From the NCBI GenBank assembly GCA_033026295.1, contig CM065170.1:10632040-10696039 (forward strand): DNA of 64,000 nucleotides. The letters are read 5' to 3'. This document shows positions 13,244-24,065 of the stretch, in pieces. The notes beneath the pieces were generated by a model. The model saw only the letters and a program-made list of their open reading frames with translations. It did not search any database and was not told the DNA's origin. Made by a program: the position numbers and the translations under genes. This stretch comes from Channa striata. Taxonomy: Eukaryota > Chordata > Actinopteri > Anabantiformes > Channidae. Numbering within the stretch: the first letter of the stretch is position 1; each line of letters opens with the position of its first letter.

Positions 13244-13923
13244 TGCTAGTATAAAACCTGCAGGACTTTACAGTTTCTGTAGTATAAAGATGATTGAGGC
13301 CTTTCATTATAATCAGATAATTTGTGTCTAGATTTTAGTGTGAACAGTTAACACATTAACAACGGAACATAATCAGGGACAGTTTGCTGTGTTTCCCCTT
13401 TTTTCTTTGAGTCTGATTTGCATTGTGTTTTGTGATCAGATTAGAAAACACCGTGGAATTTCAGAAAAGTACAAGTCCACAATCAGTGACTGTAAAATCT
13501 AATGTCAGGCAGCTGCTGAATGTTGTGAAGATGACCTGGATTTATGATCACGTGATGACAGCGCAGAGACCAACACAGTTTTATTACAGCAAAACTAATG
13601 TGATCACTGAAATAACCAAACACTGACATCTGCTTTGACTCTGAGTGTTATCACAAGTTTTTGTTGTAACAATTAAGGCGTTTTGAAATATTTCCTCATG
13701 AAATGCCCAGATTTCAGTGAGAACTGCTCCACATTAACAATAGGTCATAATCTGAGGCAGTTTCATACAGGAACATTTTATTGTCTGGTTTGATCAGGAA
13801 ACATTAATGAACTTCTACTCAACTGATTGACTCTGATCACGTTTCAATAGAACAGTTAATATCTGCTGTTTAATTCTTGCCGCGGCTGCGTGCTGCGTGA
13901 TGACGTCACACTCGCACAACTCA
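13244..13923. other. Spacer between the divergent 7SL genes
   Basis: 680 bp of AT-rich DNA without a recognisable gene. It holds a degenerate direct repeat: CACATTAACAACGGAACATA near 13350 resembles CACATTAACAATAGGTCATA near 13732, each followed by a diverged AATC...CAGTTT. This may be a remnant of an older tandem duplication of the 7SL 5' flank. Confidence 0.6.
13901..13908. promoter_or_regulatory. CRE/ATF site of the right 7SL gene
   Basis: A perfect TGACGTCA palindrome lies at -51 to -44 relative to the 7SL start at 13952. Vertebrate 7SL genes are known to need an ATF/CRE-type element at about this place for RNA polymerase III transcription. The left copy has no such site at the equivalent distance. 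Confidence 0.8.
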
Positions 13924-14417
13924 AAAGCCCGATGAGCGCGAGGAGCCTCTCGCCGGGTGCGGTGGCGCGCGCCTGTAATCCAAGCTACCGGGAGGCTGAG
14001 GCTGGCGGACCGTTTGAGCTCAGGAGCTCTGGGCTGTAGCGGACTATGTCGATCGGGTGTCCGCACTAAGCTCGGTATCGATATGGTGCTCCTGGGGGAG
14101 CCCGGGACCACCAGGTCGCCTAAGGAGGGGTGCACCGGCCCAGGTCGGAAACGGAGCAGGTCAAAGCCCCCGTGCCGCTCAGTAGTGGGATCGCGCCTGT
14201 GAATAGACGCTGTAGCGCAGCCTGAGTAACACAGCGGGACTCGGTCTTTTGACACTCGCTGCTACACTGCGGCCACACGCCGCGCTCCGTCTTCACGCCG
14301 CACAACAGGTGCAGCGCTGCAGCCTCTGTTCTTGCTGCCGTCACACACCTGCACAAACTGCTGCTCTGCTTGTCCTGCACCGCCTCCACCTGGACGACAC
14401 CAACAACTACAACAGCT
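13924..14417. repeat. Right arm of 494-bp inverted repeat
   Basis: Mirror of 12750-13243 with two observed mismatches. Homology stops abruptly 5' of CAAAAGCCC and after the CAACAGC at 14410-14416. The 3' extension past the RNA gene is CpG-rich and otherwise featureless. Confidence 0.95.
13952..14250 (+). ncRNA. 7SL RNA (signal recognition particle RNA), right copy
   Basis: Full-length 299-nt SRP RNA gene transcribed rightwards by RNA polymerase III, ending in TTTT at 14247-14250. From start to end it lines up with the human 7SL sequence as I remember it: Alu-domain start GCCGGGTGCGGTGGCGCG, GCTGTAG, CGGGTGTCCGCACTAAG, the SRP19-binding helix 6 loop region (CCTAAGGAGGGG), the SRP54-binding helix 8 (CGGAAACGGAGCAGG) and the closing CAGTAGTGGGATCGCGCCTGTGA region. 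The internal A-box-like segment lies just after the start and a CRE sits at -51. This copy has the consensus T in GCTGTAG and the better promoter, so it is the more likely functional gene. Confidence 0.96.
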
Positions 14418-15190
14418 CATACTCTCATATCCATCGTGTCCTGCAGGTGGAGCTCCTTCAAATCCGCAAACACACACTGTGAGGCCTGATACACATCCAC
14501 TCTGACATGTGCATCTGTGTGAGCACGACAAACTTTACGCTTGTATCTGAGTTTTATTGATTATTCTGCAGTTACACCGCAACATTTAGTCCTGCATATG
14601 TTCGCTGATTTTTTTTAGAGGGAAATTAAATAACTATAACTGTGCAGATCTTCTTTCTATCCCCCCCTTAACTGAATGTGTTTGTCCTGTTGATTCAGGC
14701 AGTGAATTCAATGTTTTCTCTCAGTAACACTGTGACTTCAGAACTAAAGTGTAAATGTGAATCATTGTGTTTTCATAAAGTCAGTCCTTTGCTAATTTTC
14801 ACATTTCCATGTATCATTAAGTTTTGTACAACCAATGCAAACACTTATGCTTTAAAATGACCAATACGGAGGCAGAAATGGATTCTGAGATTTGACAAAA
14901 CTAAAATATATTTTGTTAACCTCGGGTTTTTGAAAAACAGTTAAATTGAAAAATTGTTAAATTGAAACCACACTCATAAACCCATATACAGAAAAAGGTA
15001 TGTCAGCACGCCTCATATGTGTTAGGTATTGTGTAACATTAATGCACACAAAATTAATTCTTGGTTCGACAAGTACTAGTTGTAATTGGTTTTATAAGGT
15101 CCATTCACCACACAAAGCATGTCACATTAAAATAGACATAAAAAACACTGCAATGACGCTTAAATTTAATTTATTTGTTAGTAATAGTCA
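14418..15190. other. AT-rich intergenic stretch, includes eif2b2 3' UTR
   Basis: No gene or structured element seen. The right end should hold the 3' UTR of eif2b2, which runs leftwards from 15190. Confidence 0.5.
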
Positions 15191-18111
15191 TTAAAGCTCA
15201 TGATCTTCCGGATGGTAAAGTTCGCTCATCAGTCTGTATATGTATGATGGTGCATGTCCTCCGATGTTAGAGATGAAAAGTGTGATGAGCTCAGGTGGGA
15301 CATAGTCGAACACAGGACAGTGCACATTTACCTTTGAGAGAATTTCACCTGGAACACAAACGTGAATTTTGAATCCATCAGAACCTGAACTTTAGAATAT
15401 GATGACAGAACAAAATACATTTATTTTAAAGGCTTATAGTTACATTTACAAGTCAGGAATGTGAGAGTTACCTTCAGTGAAGGGAAGCACTTCATGTGGA
15501 GAGACAAACTTATGGAAGGTGTCCTCTTCATTTGGGAACTGAGGACACAAAAGCAGTTTCATCACCATTCACTGAAATTAGAAATTAGAAATTATTATAA
15601 TCGAACACTCTGTGCTGTTGTTGTTTTACCTGAGGTGAGAGTTTGAACATAGGAGCACAAACAATCAGAGGTGTTGAATGGTGTTTTGCTGCAAGGGCCA
15701 GAGTGTGTGTCCCATTGACAGCCCTCAGCCCTCCATTAGCAAGAACTGTCTGCGTCCCAATAATGACCTGAAGAGCGACGGGAACACAGGTTAACCCACA
15801 TTCGTGACTGTTTTGAATGCATATGTGGCGTTATATACCTTATTAACTCGGGACATGACCGCAAATATGGCAGCATCTGCAATCACTGTTGTTTCTATTT
15901 CAGCTTTTGAGAGACTGGTTGCCATTTCATGTCCCTGGTAGGAGATACACAGAAAAGATACTACTTTTTAACAACACATTTTCGTCCACATTAATATATT
16001 TAATTTCAAATTTCTTCTTTAACTGCTGACTTGTTTGAGCTACCTGGCAGAATGGGGCGCACTCCGCCACGATGACATGGAACTTGCGTTTGCGTGCGGC
16101 ATCTTTAAGAAAGGCTTCCACAGTGCGAGAGCGGCCAATTGTCATGATGACCTCATTAGAGTGTATGTGCTCAAGGGCCTGCATGGCAATGTTGTCAGTG
16201 GTTCCCTCTGGAAAAAAACAACGCCACAACAAAATTAAATAAAAGGTCAGTAAACCCAAAACCTTTTAGTAAACAGATTAAATCCATACTTTGCTAGAGA
16301 TTATTTAATGAATATTTAAGGTAAGCTGATGAATAAATTAGCTGACAAAAAAGAAAAGGTACCCAGCTCTGTGAGCAACTCGTTGATGGCCTCTATGACG
16401 TTGGCTTTTAGAGCGGTGAAATGCTGTCTAAAGTTCTCCTCGCTGAGTCCTCCTGAAGTCAGCAGCTTGTGGAGAGATTCCTGCTGGTCTGTCTCTTCAC
16501 TACTGCCCCCAGATCTGCAGAAAAAAACAAACAATAAAAAAAATATATAAAGTGGTTGTAAGATAAGGCATTTAAATGAATCCTAAATTATTTTGTAAAT
16601 TTAGACAAACCAAGTATGCTCACATTGTATATTTACATTTTCAGATTTAAGGTGTGAACCTTTCAAAGAAGTCTGGTGGCCAACGAAATGCATACTGTAA
16701 CTCAACTGAAAGAAATTGGCCCCTACAAACCATAACTATGGTCATCTTCTAATTTCATCCTATTTTCAACAATCCTCATACAGACCATGAAGCCAAATTG
16801 AACTGCCTTCACTCATGTGTAGTGTCAATCAGTCTGCAACCTGGCTTAGATTTTTTTAATCTGTGGTGTAGACGTCCGTTTATGTGCAAACATCAGCTCG
16901 ACACACAGCTCCAAAAGGTGACATGTGTCTTAATCCAAAACAATTAGTGGAAATGTTTTTAATAAAAAGAAATATGATAAATGTTGTTCTGTATGCTCAT
17001 TTTCCAGCAATCTAAACTCAGTCAGTCAACCATGCACATGCAAGCTCTGCAGGGAGAATAATGGCATTAGCTAGGGGAGCTGTGTGTTGCTGGTCAATAC
17101 TGCACAAAAAAAACTGACTTGTACCAAATTTGTAAATTTGCTGCAACAGGCTACTTTCTGGTTCTGTTTTTTTTTCCACTAAAAGGTTCCTAATAATAAA
17201 TAAATAATAATGGAGGAATACCAGAATTACCTTAAAAAGCATGGAGCCGTTCTTTTTATGTAAACATTTGTCTTTTGTATAGTTACAACCAAATTACATA
17301 ATATTTTTCCAGAAAATGTCCTACAGAAGGACAAGAAAATTATAGTCCTACAAAATACTGCTGGAACAACTGGAAGAACTGCTGGGTTCGAGATAAACTC
17401 CCTGTTATGAATCTAAAAATGACCAGGATATCTTATAACCAAAAACTTATAACCAAAAATAAAGGGCAAACATTTTGACTATAAATAATGGACACTGCTT
17501 TGTTTACATCATCTGCTTCAGATGAAGGTATATACAGTAGTTGCAGCCAAAATGCCTCTTCTGTATCTGCATCTCTGCCTCCTGCGGCCAAAACTAAAAA
17601 TATAAATTTGTGTCCATACTATTCATGGCCTATATTATATACTTGTATCTTAATCTATGGCCTTTTCAGTTTGTGCTTTCATCACCTGGCATATTCCTCT
17701 CTGATGATCTTCAGGACCCGTCTGATCATGTTACCAACAGTGGTCTCTGAGGGCTGGGCAGCAGTCATTCTCCTTCCCTCTTTACGGATTATTTCCATCA
17801 GATCACCTGCAACAGGAACATTTAGTGTAAATACCATATTTGATGATAAAGATGCCAAACTGTTCAGCTGCAGTTGACGTTTTCAAACTAAGTAGCTGCA
17901 CTGACATAAAGTAAGTTAGCAGTATGTAGCATGTAGCACCTGCGCTGCCCCACCGGGCCTGGGCTGTGATTCTGCGGAGCAGGGCTGTCGTTTCTCGGGC
18001 TGTCTCCACGGAGCCCCGCAGCGGTCCCGTCCCGCTCCCTCCCCGCTTCAGGTCTGAGAGAAACGCCTCAGTTCTCTCCGTCAGCTCGGTTTCTTTGTCA
18101 GTGCCTGGCAT
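15191..18111 (-). CDS. eif2b2: Translation initiation factor eIF2B subunit beta, eight exons
   Basis: Regulatory subunit of the cytosolic eIF2B decamer, the GDP-GTP exchange factor for eIF2 that is inhibited by phosphorylated eIF2-alpha in the integrated stress response. Exons: 18111-17940, 17806-17686, 16514-16363, 16207-16044, 15934-15839, 15767-15630, 15538-15472, 15348-15191. The 1068-nt CDS gives 355 aa (human 351) with all phases consistent. Diagnostic stretches are the N-terminal helical part ([20 protein letters not shown]), [11 protein letters not shown], and the Rossmann-like C-terminal half with [51 protein letters not shown] and the ending [18 protein letters not shown]. The ATG gives MPG as in mammals. 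The upstream 150 bp is CpG-containing with an Ets-like ACAGGAAGT and no TATA box, as expected for a housekeeping promoter. Confidence 0.96.
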
Positions 18112-19219
18112 GTTTGCTCATAAACGAGGTGAGCTGGTGTGAGAGCTGCCAGACGAGGAACTCAGTGTTTCCAAAATGTAAGACAGGAAGTAGTTCAGGG
18201 TTTACATCCGGGTGACCGCTGGCGTGACGACACACTGCAGCGATGTTGCAGTGTGCTGGTGTCTGGAAGCCGTGATCGTGTCCGTTTGAAAAGCTTCATG
18301 TAATAGTCATCGTAATTCGTGGTTTTCATTTGAGCTGTGTTTTTAATGTAGAACAACTGGGCCAGTCAGAATTAGAAACAAGTGTAATGACAAAAATTGA
18401 ACCCCCTTCACAATGTGTTCGTTTCTTTAGGTGCCCAGAAACCGCCTGAGAAATTCTCCTAAATTTTCACTTTATTTATTTTTTTTTTGAATTTGTACAT
18501 CGTCGTAAAAGTTGGTGAAACGTTTAGTCACAAATATTTGTGTTTTTACATCCACTTGCCAGTTTATTAGATACACCTGCTAATTCTAGTCAGTGTGAAG
18601 GTTTCTATGAAATACAGCAAATCAACCTGTATATGAACATAGATGTTGGAGGGTGTGATGCTGTTAAACTGTTTAGTTTTTTTAAAAACATACCCTTATA
18701 ACACGGACACATGTCAACATAATTCAGCATAGGAAAGAGGAAACGCCATTTGCAACTAAAATACACAAAGAACACATATCAATGCATTACTTCAAAAGAA
18801 TGAATGATGTCAGACTGGGCATTGACAGCTTTATCTACAGCCACATAAGTATTTTCCCAAAACAATGCAATGACTCCATCCTCTTGTCAAAGTGTAGACA
18901 GCTGAGGTCATGGGCTATGAAGTCCATACTATCATTAAACACGTACAAAATTTATGTGTGACATTATCATTGTGACCAGGAGGTTCACCAAAGCATTGTC
19001 ATTTGTAGATATTAGAAATATTTGAATTGTTTTACACATAAGATACTACAGTTTTCTAATTTCACTCTAATCCAGCACTCACTGTATTTATTATTATAAC
19101 TTGTATCTTCGTAAGAGGGTTTTAAGAGTCCAAAACTGCATTTCAGAGCTAACACAATAGCATTACACATAGAAAAAGCAGTTAGTCTACACCACAGCTA
19201 ATGTAAATCCATCCAATAT
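18112..19219. other. eif2b2 promoter and spacer to tmed10
   Basis: About 150 bp of CpG-containing promoter sequence lie next to eif2b2 (18112-18260). AT-rich DNA without recognisable genes follows, up to the probable tmed10 polyadenylation site. Confidence 0.5.
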
Positions 19220-19225
19220 TTTATT
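19220..19225 (-). terminator. tmed10: Probable polyadenylation signal of tmed10
   Basis: AATAAA on the minus strand, about 1.3 kb downstream of the tmed10 stop. It implies a 3' UTR of about 1.3 kb. This is inferred from the hexamer only; the signal used in vivo could be another. Confidence 0.4.
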
Positions 19226-19403
19226 GAATAAAAGCCCAACACAAATTTACAAAATCTGTCAACATAAAAATCATTGATTGCGCACAATGCGCATGTTCAT
19301 TGTTAAAAATGTACCCACAACAGATGCCTCAATTACTTACTGTTGACAACAGTCTTAATATTTGCAACCACCCATATTTTAACATAACCCAAGCCTCACA
19401 AGT

Positions 19404-19407
<4 letters not shown>

Positions 19408-19437
<30 letters not shown>
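19408..19437. repeat. A30 homopolymer
   Basis: Thirty uninterrupted A (T on the minus strand) inside the predicted 3' UTR of tmed10. It would be a U30 tract in the mRNA. No flanking target-site duplication of a retro-insert was found. Confidence 0.9.
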
Positions 19438-19438
<1 letters not shown>

Positions 19439-20515
19439 CACACTGGATGGAGCTGCAAGTACTGTAATTGGGACATGATATTTTGAAAAGTTCAAGAAAT
19501 ATTAATGTGCCAATGAACTTTAAAAATAAAAGTATACTCAACTCTAAATGTGTTTCAGAAAATGTCTTGATGGCATTTGTGTTTACCATCAATTTTTAAA
19601 AAAGAAAAAAGGAAAACCATCCACTGCACTTTGACAAGAGAAGCTTGCAGAAGCATTTATGAACAGTATCATCAAAAAGAGTAGTTAAATTTGCTCATAG
19701 CCATATACATAAGATTTTGCAAAATCATTCCTCGGAAGAAGGTTTTCTGGTTTGTCTACTTTTGATGGGTAACAAATTAATGTTCAGATGTCCCAAAAAA
19801 CGTGCAAAGCTAATGGAAATTACCTACTATTTTAATTAGGAGAATATTACTCTAACAACTCACAACCCCCCAAAACATACCTGTAGAAGCAACTAAGTAG
19901 CATATACAAAACAAAGAAAAATGGTAAATTTATCTACTGAACATGTATGCAAATGAAGTAACATAACACAGAGTTCAGTGGTTGCCAATTTTCTCATTAA
20001 AGTAACAACAAACCACTTTTTCAAAACAGCCTTGACTTGATGAAAGGGCACCAAAGATGTAGTTGCTTGGTGTGGCAACAAATGGGTACATCAACAGAAG
20101 GGCAAAACATTTGCGCATGGCACATCCATTCAATCTGAGCTCAAATCAAACATCACTTCTCAACTGACTGAAGGAACAAGTTCTTATTCAATGGGCTGCA
20201 ACATTCAAAACAGTGCAGAAAGAAAGGTGAAGTACATGGAGGTGGACATATACAAAACTTATGCAGTGTTATATATCTCCAATGTTTCACATTATGTTTC
20301 TCCCCACAGTGCTTTTTATGTTTTAAACCACTAAATAAGCAGGTGAAGCAACCTTGGTATTCTCTCTCTCACAGCTGTAAAAACTAGAATTTGAGCCCCT
20401 CAACCCCACTTGCTGTTGTTTGCTGAAGATAGTCCAAGGAGGGTGGTTGTTGGGATGTGTGGGTGTTGGCTGACTGGTAAGCAGCTTCCTCCAAGGTTAG
20501 GAGCTAGGGGTAGCT

Positions 20516-23500
20516 CTACTCAATCAGCTTCTTTGCCTTAAAGAAGCGCCGCAAGTAGAAGACCTGCCAAGTAGCTAGTCCAATGAGACAGCACATGGAG
20601 AATATGCTGAAGTACAGCACACGTGTGTTGGTGGACTCTGCAGAGTGGTGAAAGAGCCATCAATGTTGTTAGCTTGTAGTATTTTACATTCATACAATGA
20701 ACTAGCCAACAAGAATAGGCAACTTTATTATTATTTTTTACTAATCCCTGGTAAAAAAAAAACAAACCTTATGCTTAAGACAAAAAAAGTACAGTGAATA
20801 AAAGAATTTCTTACCATTGGTGTCTCGCATTTCCTCCTCTCTCTTTTTCATGTAAGCAAAGTCATTGACGATGGACTCTGACAGGTCCTCCAGTCGCCTC
20901 AGCTCAACCTCGAGAGGCTTTAGCTTCTCCACCTTGGCAATCTGGGGGAGAGGGGGAATTACAGAGTACAGGCTACTTAAACCACCAAAAATGATGCCTG
21001 AGAAGTCAGTAGTAGTTTTATTATCTGTCTTTTCCAGCAGGTGTCACTCTTGACTGTGAAACAGCAACATCCCCTGTGTTAAGACAAACTATCTGAGCAT
21101 TCAAGCTGATAACAACAAGGCCATTTGAATCCTGATGGGAATGAAACAGCAGCATTGTAAGAGAGGATATTGATCTTGGTTGGTTTGTGGTGACACTGTG
21201 GCAATATAAATGTATGGGTACAAATTTAACTGATCAAACATTATAAATACTCAGGATAGGACTTGGTTTCTGTGCAAACAGTCTGAGTAAACCGAATAGG
21301 ACAAAAATTAAACATTTAAGGCATTTTGCCCTTAAAGGACTTTCATGTTTGCCTCAGATCCAACATACACAGTCAAAAATACAGAAAATAAAAAACAAAA
21401 AATAAACATACATTGAATGACAATTTTTATAAGGCAACTACACATTCTTAAATAATGTACAATAGTAAATCTTTCCAGAAAATTACCAGATAACTTACAT
21501 GATAATGTTAACAAAAACAATGTGTAGATCTATGTATGTAAATACATGTGTACTTTCAGCTCTGCCTGCCCACCCACAAACAGCCCAATTGAACTTTCCC
21601 TGAATACCAACAAAAACACATACGCAAACACAGACAGGACTGCGTGTTCAAAAGCAATGTGTGGGAAGAAGGGTGATTCTTAGCTCAGGCACGATTAACA
21701 CTTCTGTACTTATTAGAAAGTGTTGCCTGTGGCAGCCACAGTGCCAAGTGCTAACTACTAAACAATGTAAGTGATTACAAACAATCATTTCCTAGGTAAG
21801 AAAAGCAACTTCTTCCAATTTCCTATACTTTAAAATTATTACTTTATGTTGACAGTAAACATTTGGCAAACTTCTAATGCAGCAAAAGACATCTGCAATG
21901 CTGCTACCAATAACACATTTTAATGTGTCATTAAAAAAAACAAGTTACTGAAGTATTATATTCTTATTTCCACAGATCATCCTATTAGTTATTAGTCTGT
22001 TGAAATTTGTTTCCGTTTAAGAGTTTGATAATTGTATACTTGTATGGTTGGAATTCCACTTATTTAAGAAATGTCAACCAAGGTTCATATCAGAAGATAT
22101 CGAAATGTCATAAGTCTAATAGTCCCATCAGAGTCAAGAATGTTAGTAATTTATTGAAATTAATCTGTTAGTTTCTTTCGTTCTTGACCCCAGACCAGTT
22201 AACTCAAGTTAAAAGAGTGTCCTACATAAACTGACCCAGTCTACAAGCGGCAGATGGACTTTCCTCATCTATGGCATAAATAAATAAAAAGTCCAATATT
22301 TACCTCCTCGTAGTTTTTGGCCTCCACACCATGCTTCATGTCCAAATGGACCAGCTGGTCAGGCACTCTTCCAATTCCTGATTGAAAAGGCCAGATAGTT
22401 TAGAATCATACTCAGTCACTGTGCCATTTAAAGCCCTTACATACCATCTCAGGCATGTACTGTAATTTGATTTCTGTATCAAATATTAGTTGCTTCTCAT
22501 TATGCCTACATTACGACTTGAAAACGAGGCAAAGTCTGAAAGCAAAGACTACTGTGAAAACAAAACATAAAATAGAGCATGACAGTCCAATCACAAAAAC
22601 AATACTGTCAACGAAAGGTTAAATTACAATGCCATTCCATTTTTAAACATAGTAGATCAAATAATAATCATTGTTACTGGTCAGAGATTGAATATACTAA
22701 TAATTCCATGTGTTTGTGAGAACGGTTGCTGTATAATATATTTGTATGATTTTATACCTCTGGGCTTCCTTGTTTTGTTGGTTGACACACTTACCCATGG
22801 GTGACTTGCTCTCAAAGCACACCTCAAACATGTCATAGTCCTCTGTTGTGAATGCAAACTTCCCTTTTGTTGCATCTTCCTTGGAGTAAAGAGTGTGGCT
22901 GGAGGAATCTGTTATCTACAAGATTAAAGACAAAAGAAGATACATTTATAGAAAAGTGCATAGTCAGACAGGAAACTAAAATCACTTTTCATCATTATTT
23001 GTACATCTCTGGCTCCACCATTATTTAATTGTGAAGATTTTTTAAACCATGCTAAAATGAAATTTGTTACATTCAAATTATGACATATTTGGTTTTACAG
23101 TCTTATTTAAAAATACTGATTAAACATATTAAGATGTGTGGTAATTCAGGGACCCAAGGGACTTCATCAAACTAGTTTAAACAATAATCACAACTAGTAA
23201 CTGCCTTTTATAACATATATTCAACGTTGGTCTTTGGGTGCCAGCTGTTACAACGAGGAGACTGACTGGCAAGTAATATTAGTAGACTATGTGTGATGAC
23301 GGTGAAATGTCTTAATTGCAATGTTCGGACATACACTAGTTGATAATGAAATTTCAACAGCATATAAATAACATCAAAAACAAACTGTCATTGGAATGTG
23401 GCTAACGTGCTAACGCTGCTAGCTTGTGTGTGGCGGCTGAATGGACGATAAGACTGACGTGTAACAGCAGAAGAGCCGAGCCGCAGACACTGCCGGGGTC

Positions 23501-24065
23501 ACTTAACGTAATTTAACACGCCGTAACTGCGGAACAATTGCTCACAGTCGGCGTTACAATGGCCGTGCTGCTGTGTCAGAGTAATCTGATTTCATATCAA
23601 AATCCAAATTACGACAAAATACTCTTATTGAAGCTGCAAGCGCTGACGTTAGCTTAGCTGGCTAATCAGCTAGCCAGTAATCCAGGAAGATGGGTCCTCG
23701 GGGCCTTGGATGGATACTGTGCGAACGTCAATTAAATTCGAACACCACCGACATTTTAGTAACATTTAACATCAGCTATTAATTATCTTGTAACCGATAT
23801 ATTACTGAAACACAGATGCTGCTAGACTGAAGCCATTTTGGCCTTAACACAAGCTGTTAGCTGCAGCTAGCCGCAGGTCTGTGCTCACCTTTAGATTCGT
23901 TTTGGTGTTCGCCTGTTCGGTTATTTCATACTCCCCCGTGACGAGCACGTCTTTGTGGATCTCCTCCCGTAAACACTTTCTCGAATTCACCGGTAAAAAG
24001 AAAGAAATTGAAAATACCGCTTCAAAAAGAATCGGTAACAGCAGTAGCGCAGTGAGTCGAGCCAT
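20516..24065 (-). CDS. tmed10: p24 family cargo receptor TMED10 (p24-delta, TMP21), five exons
   Basis: Type I membrane protein cycling between ER and Golgi; a p24 cargo receptor of COPI/COPII vesicles and known modulator of gamma-secretase. Exons: 24065-23889, 22915-22795, 22377-22304, 20941-20815, 20637-20516; 621 nt, 206 aa (human 219). A signal peptide ([19 protein letters not shown]) precedes a GOLD domain starting [20 protein letters not shown]. Next come the coiled coil ([20 protein letters not shown]), one membrane span (about 173-194) and the tail [13 protein letters not shown] with the FF and dilysine COPI/COPII signals. The ATG at 24065 has a good Kozak context (AGCCATGG). An in-frame ATG at 24131 would add 22 residues before the signal peptide and is less likely. 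Intron 1 begins 177 nt into the CDS. Confidence 0.96.

Noticed and set aside
12917..14250. Human Alu contamination or an Alu-like SINE
   Set aside because: The copies contain the complete SRP S domain (helices 6 and 8), which Alu elements lack, and differ from human 7SL at many positions.
12706..14531. Open frames with identical proteins on opposite strands (for example 12965-13210 minus and 13957-14202 plus)
   Set aside because: They are read through the two 7SL RNA genes and their flanks; no protein family fits.
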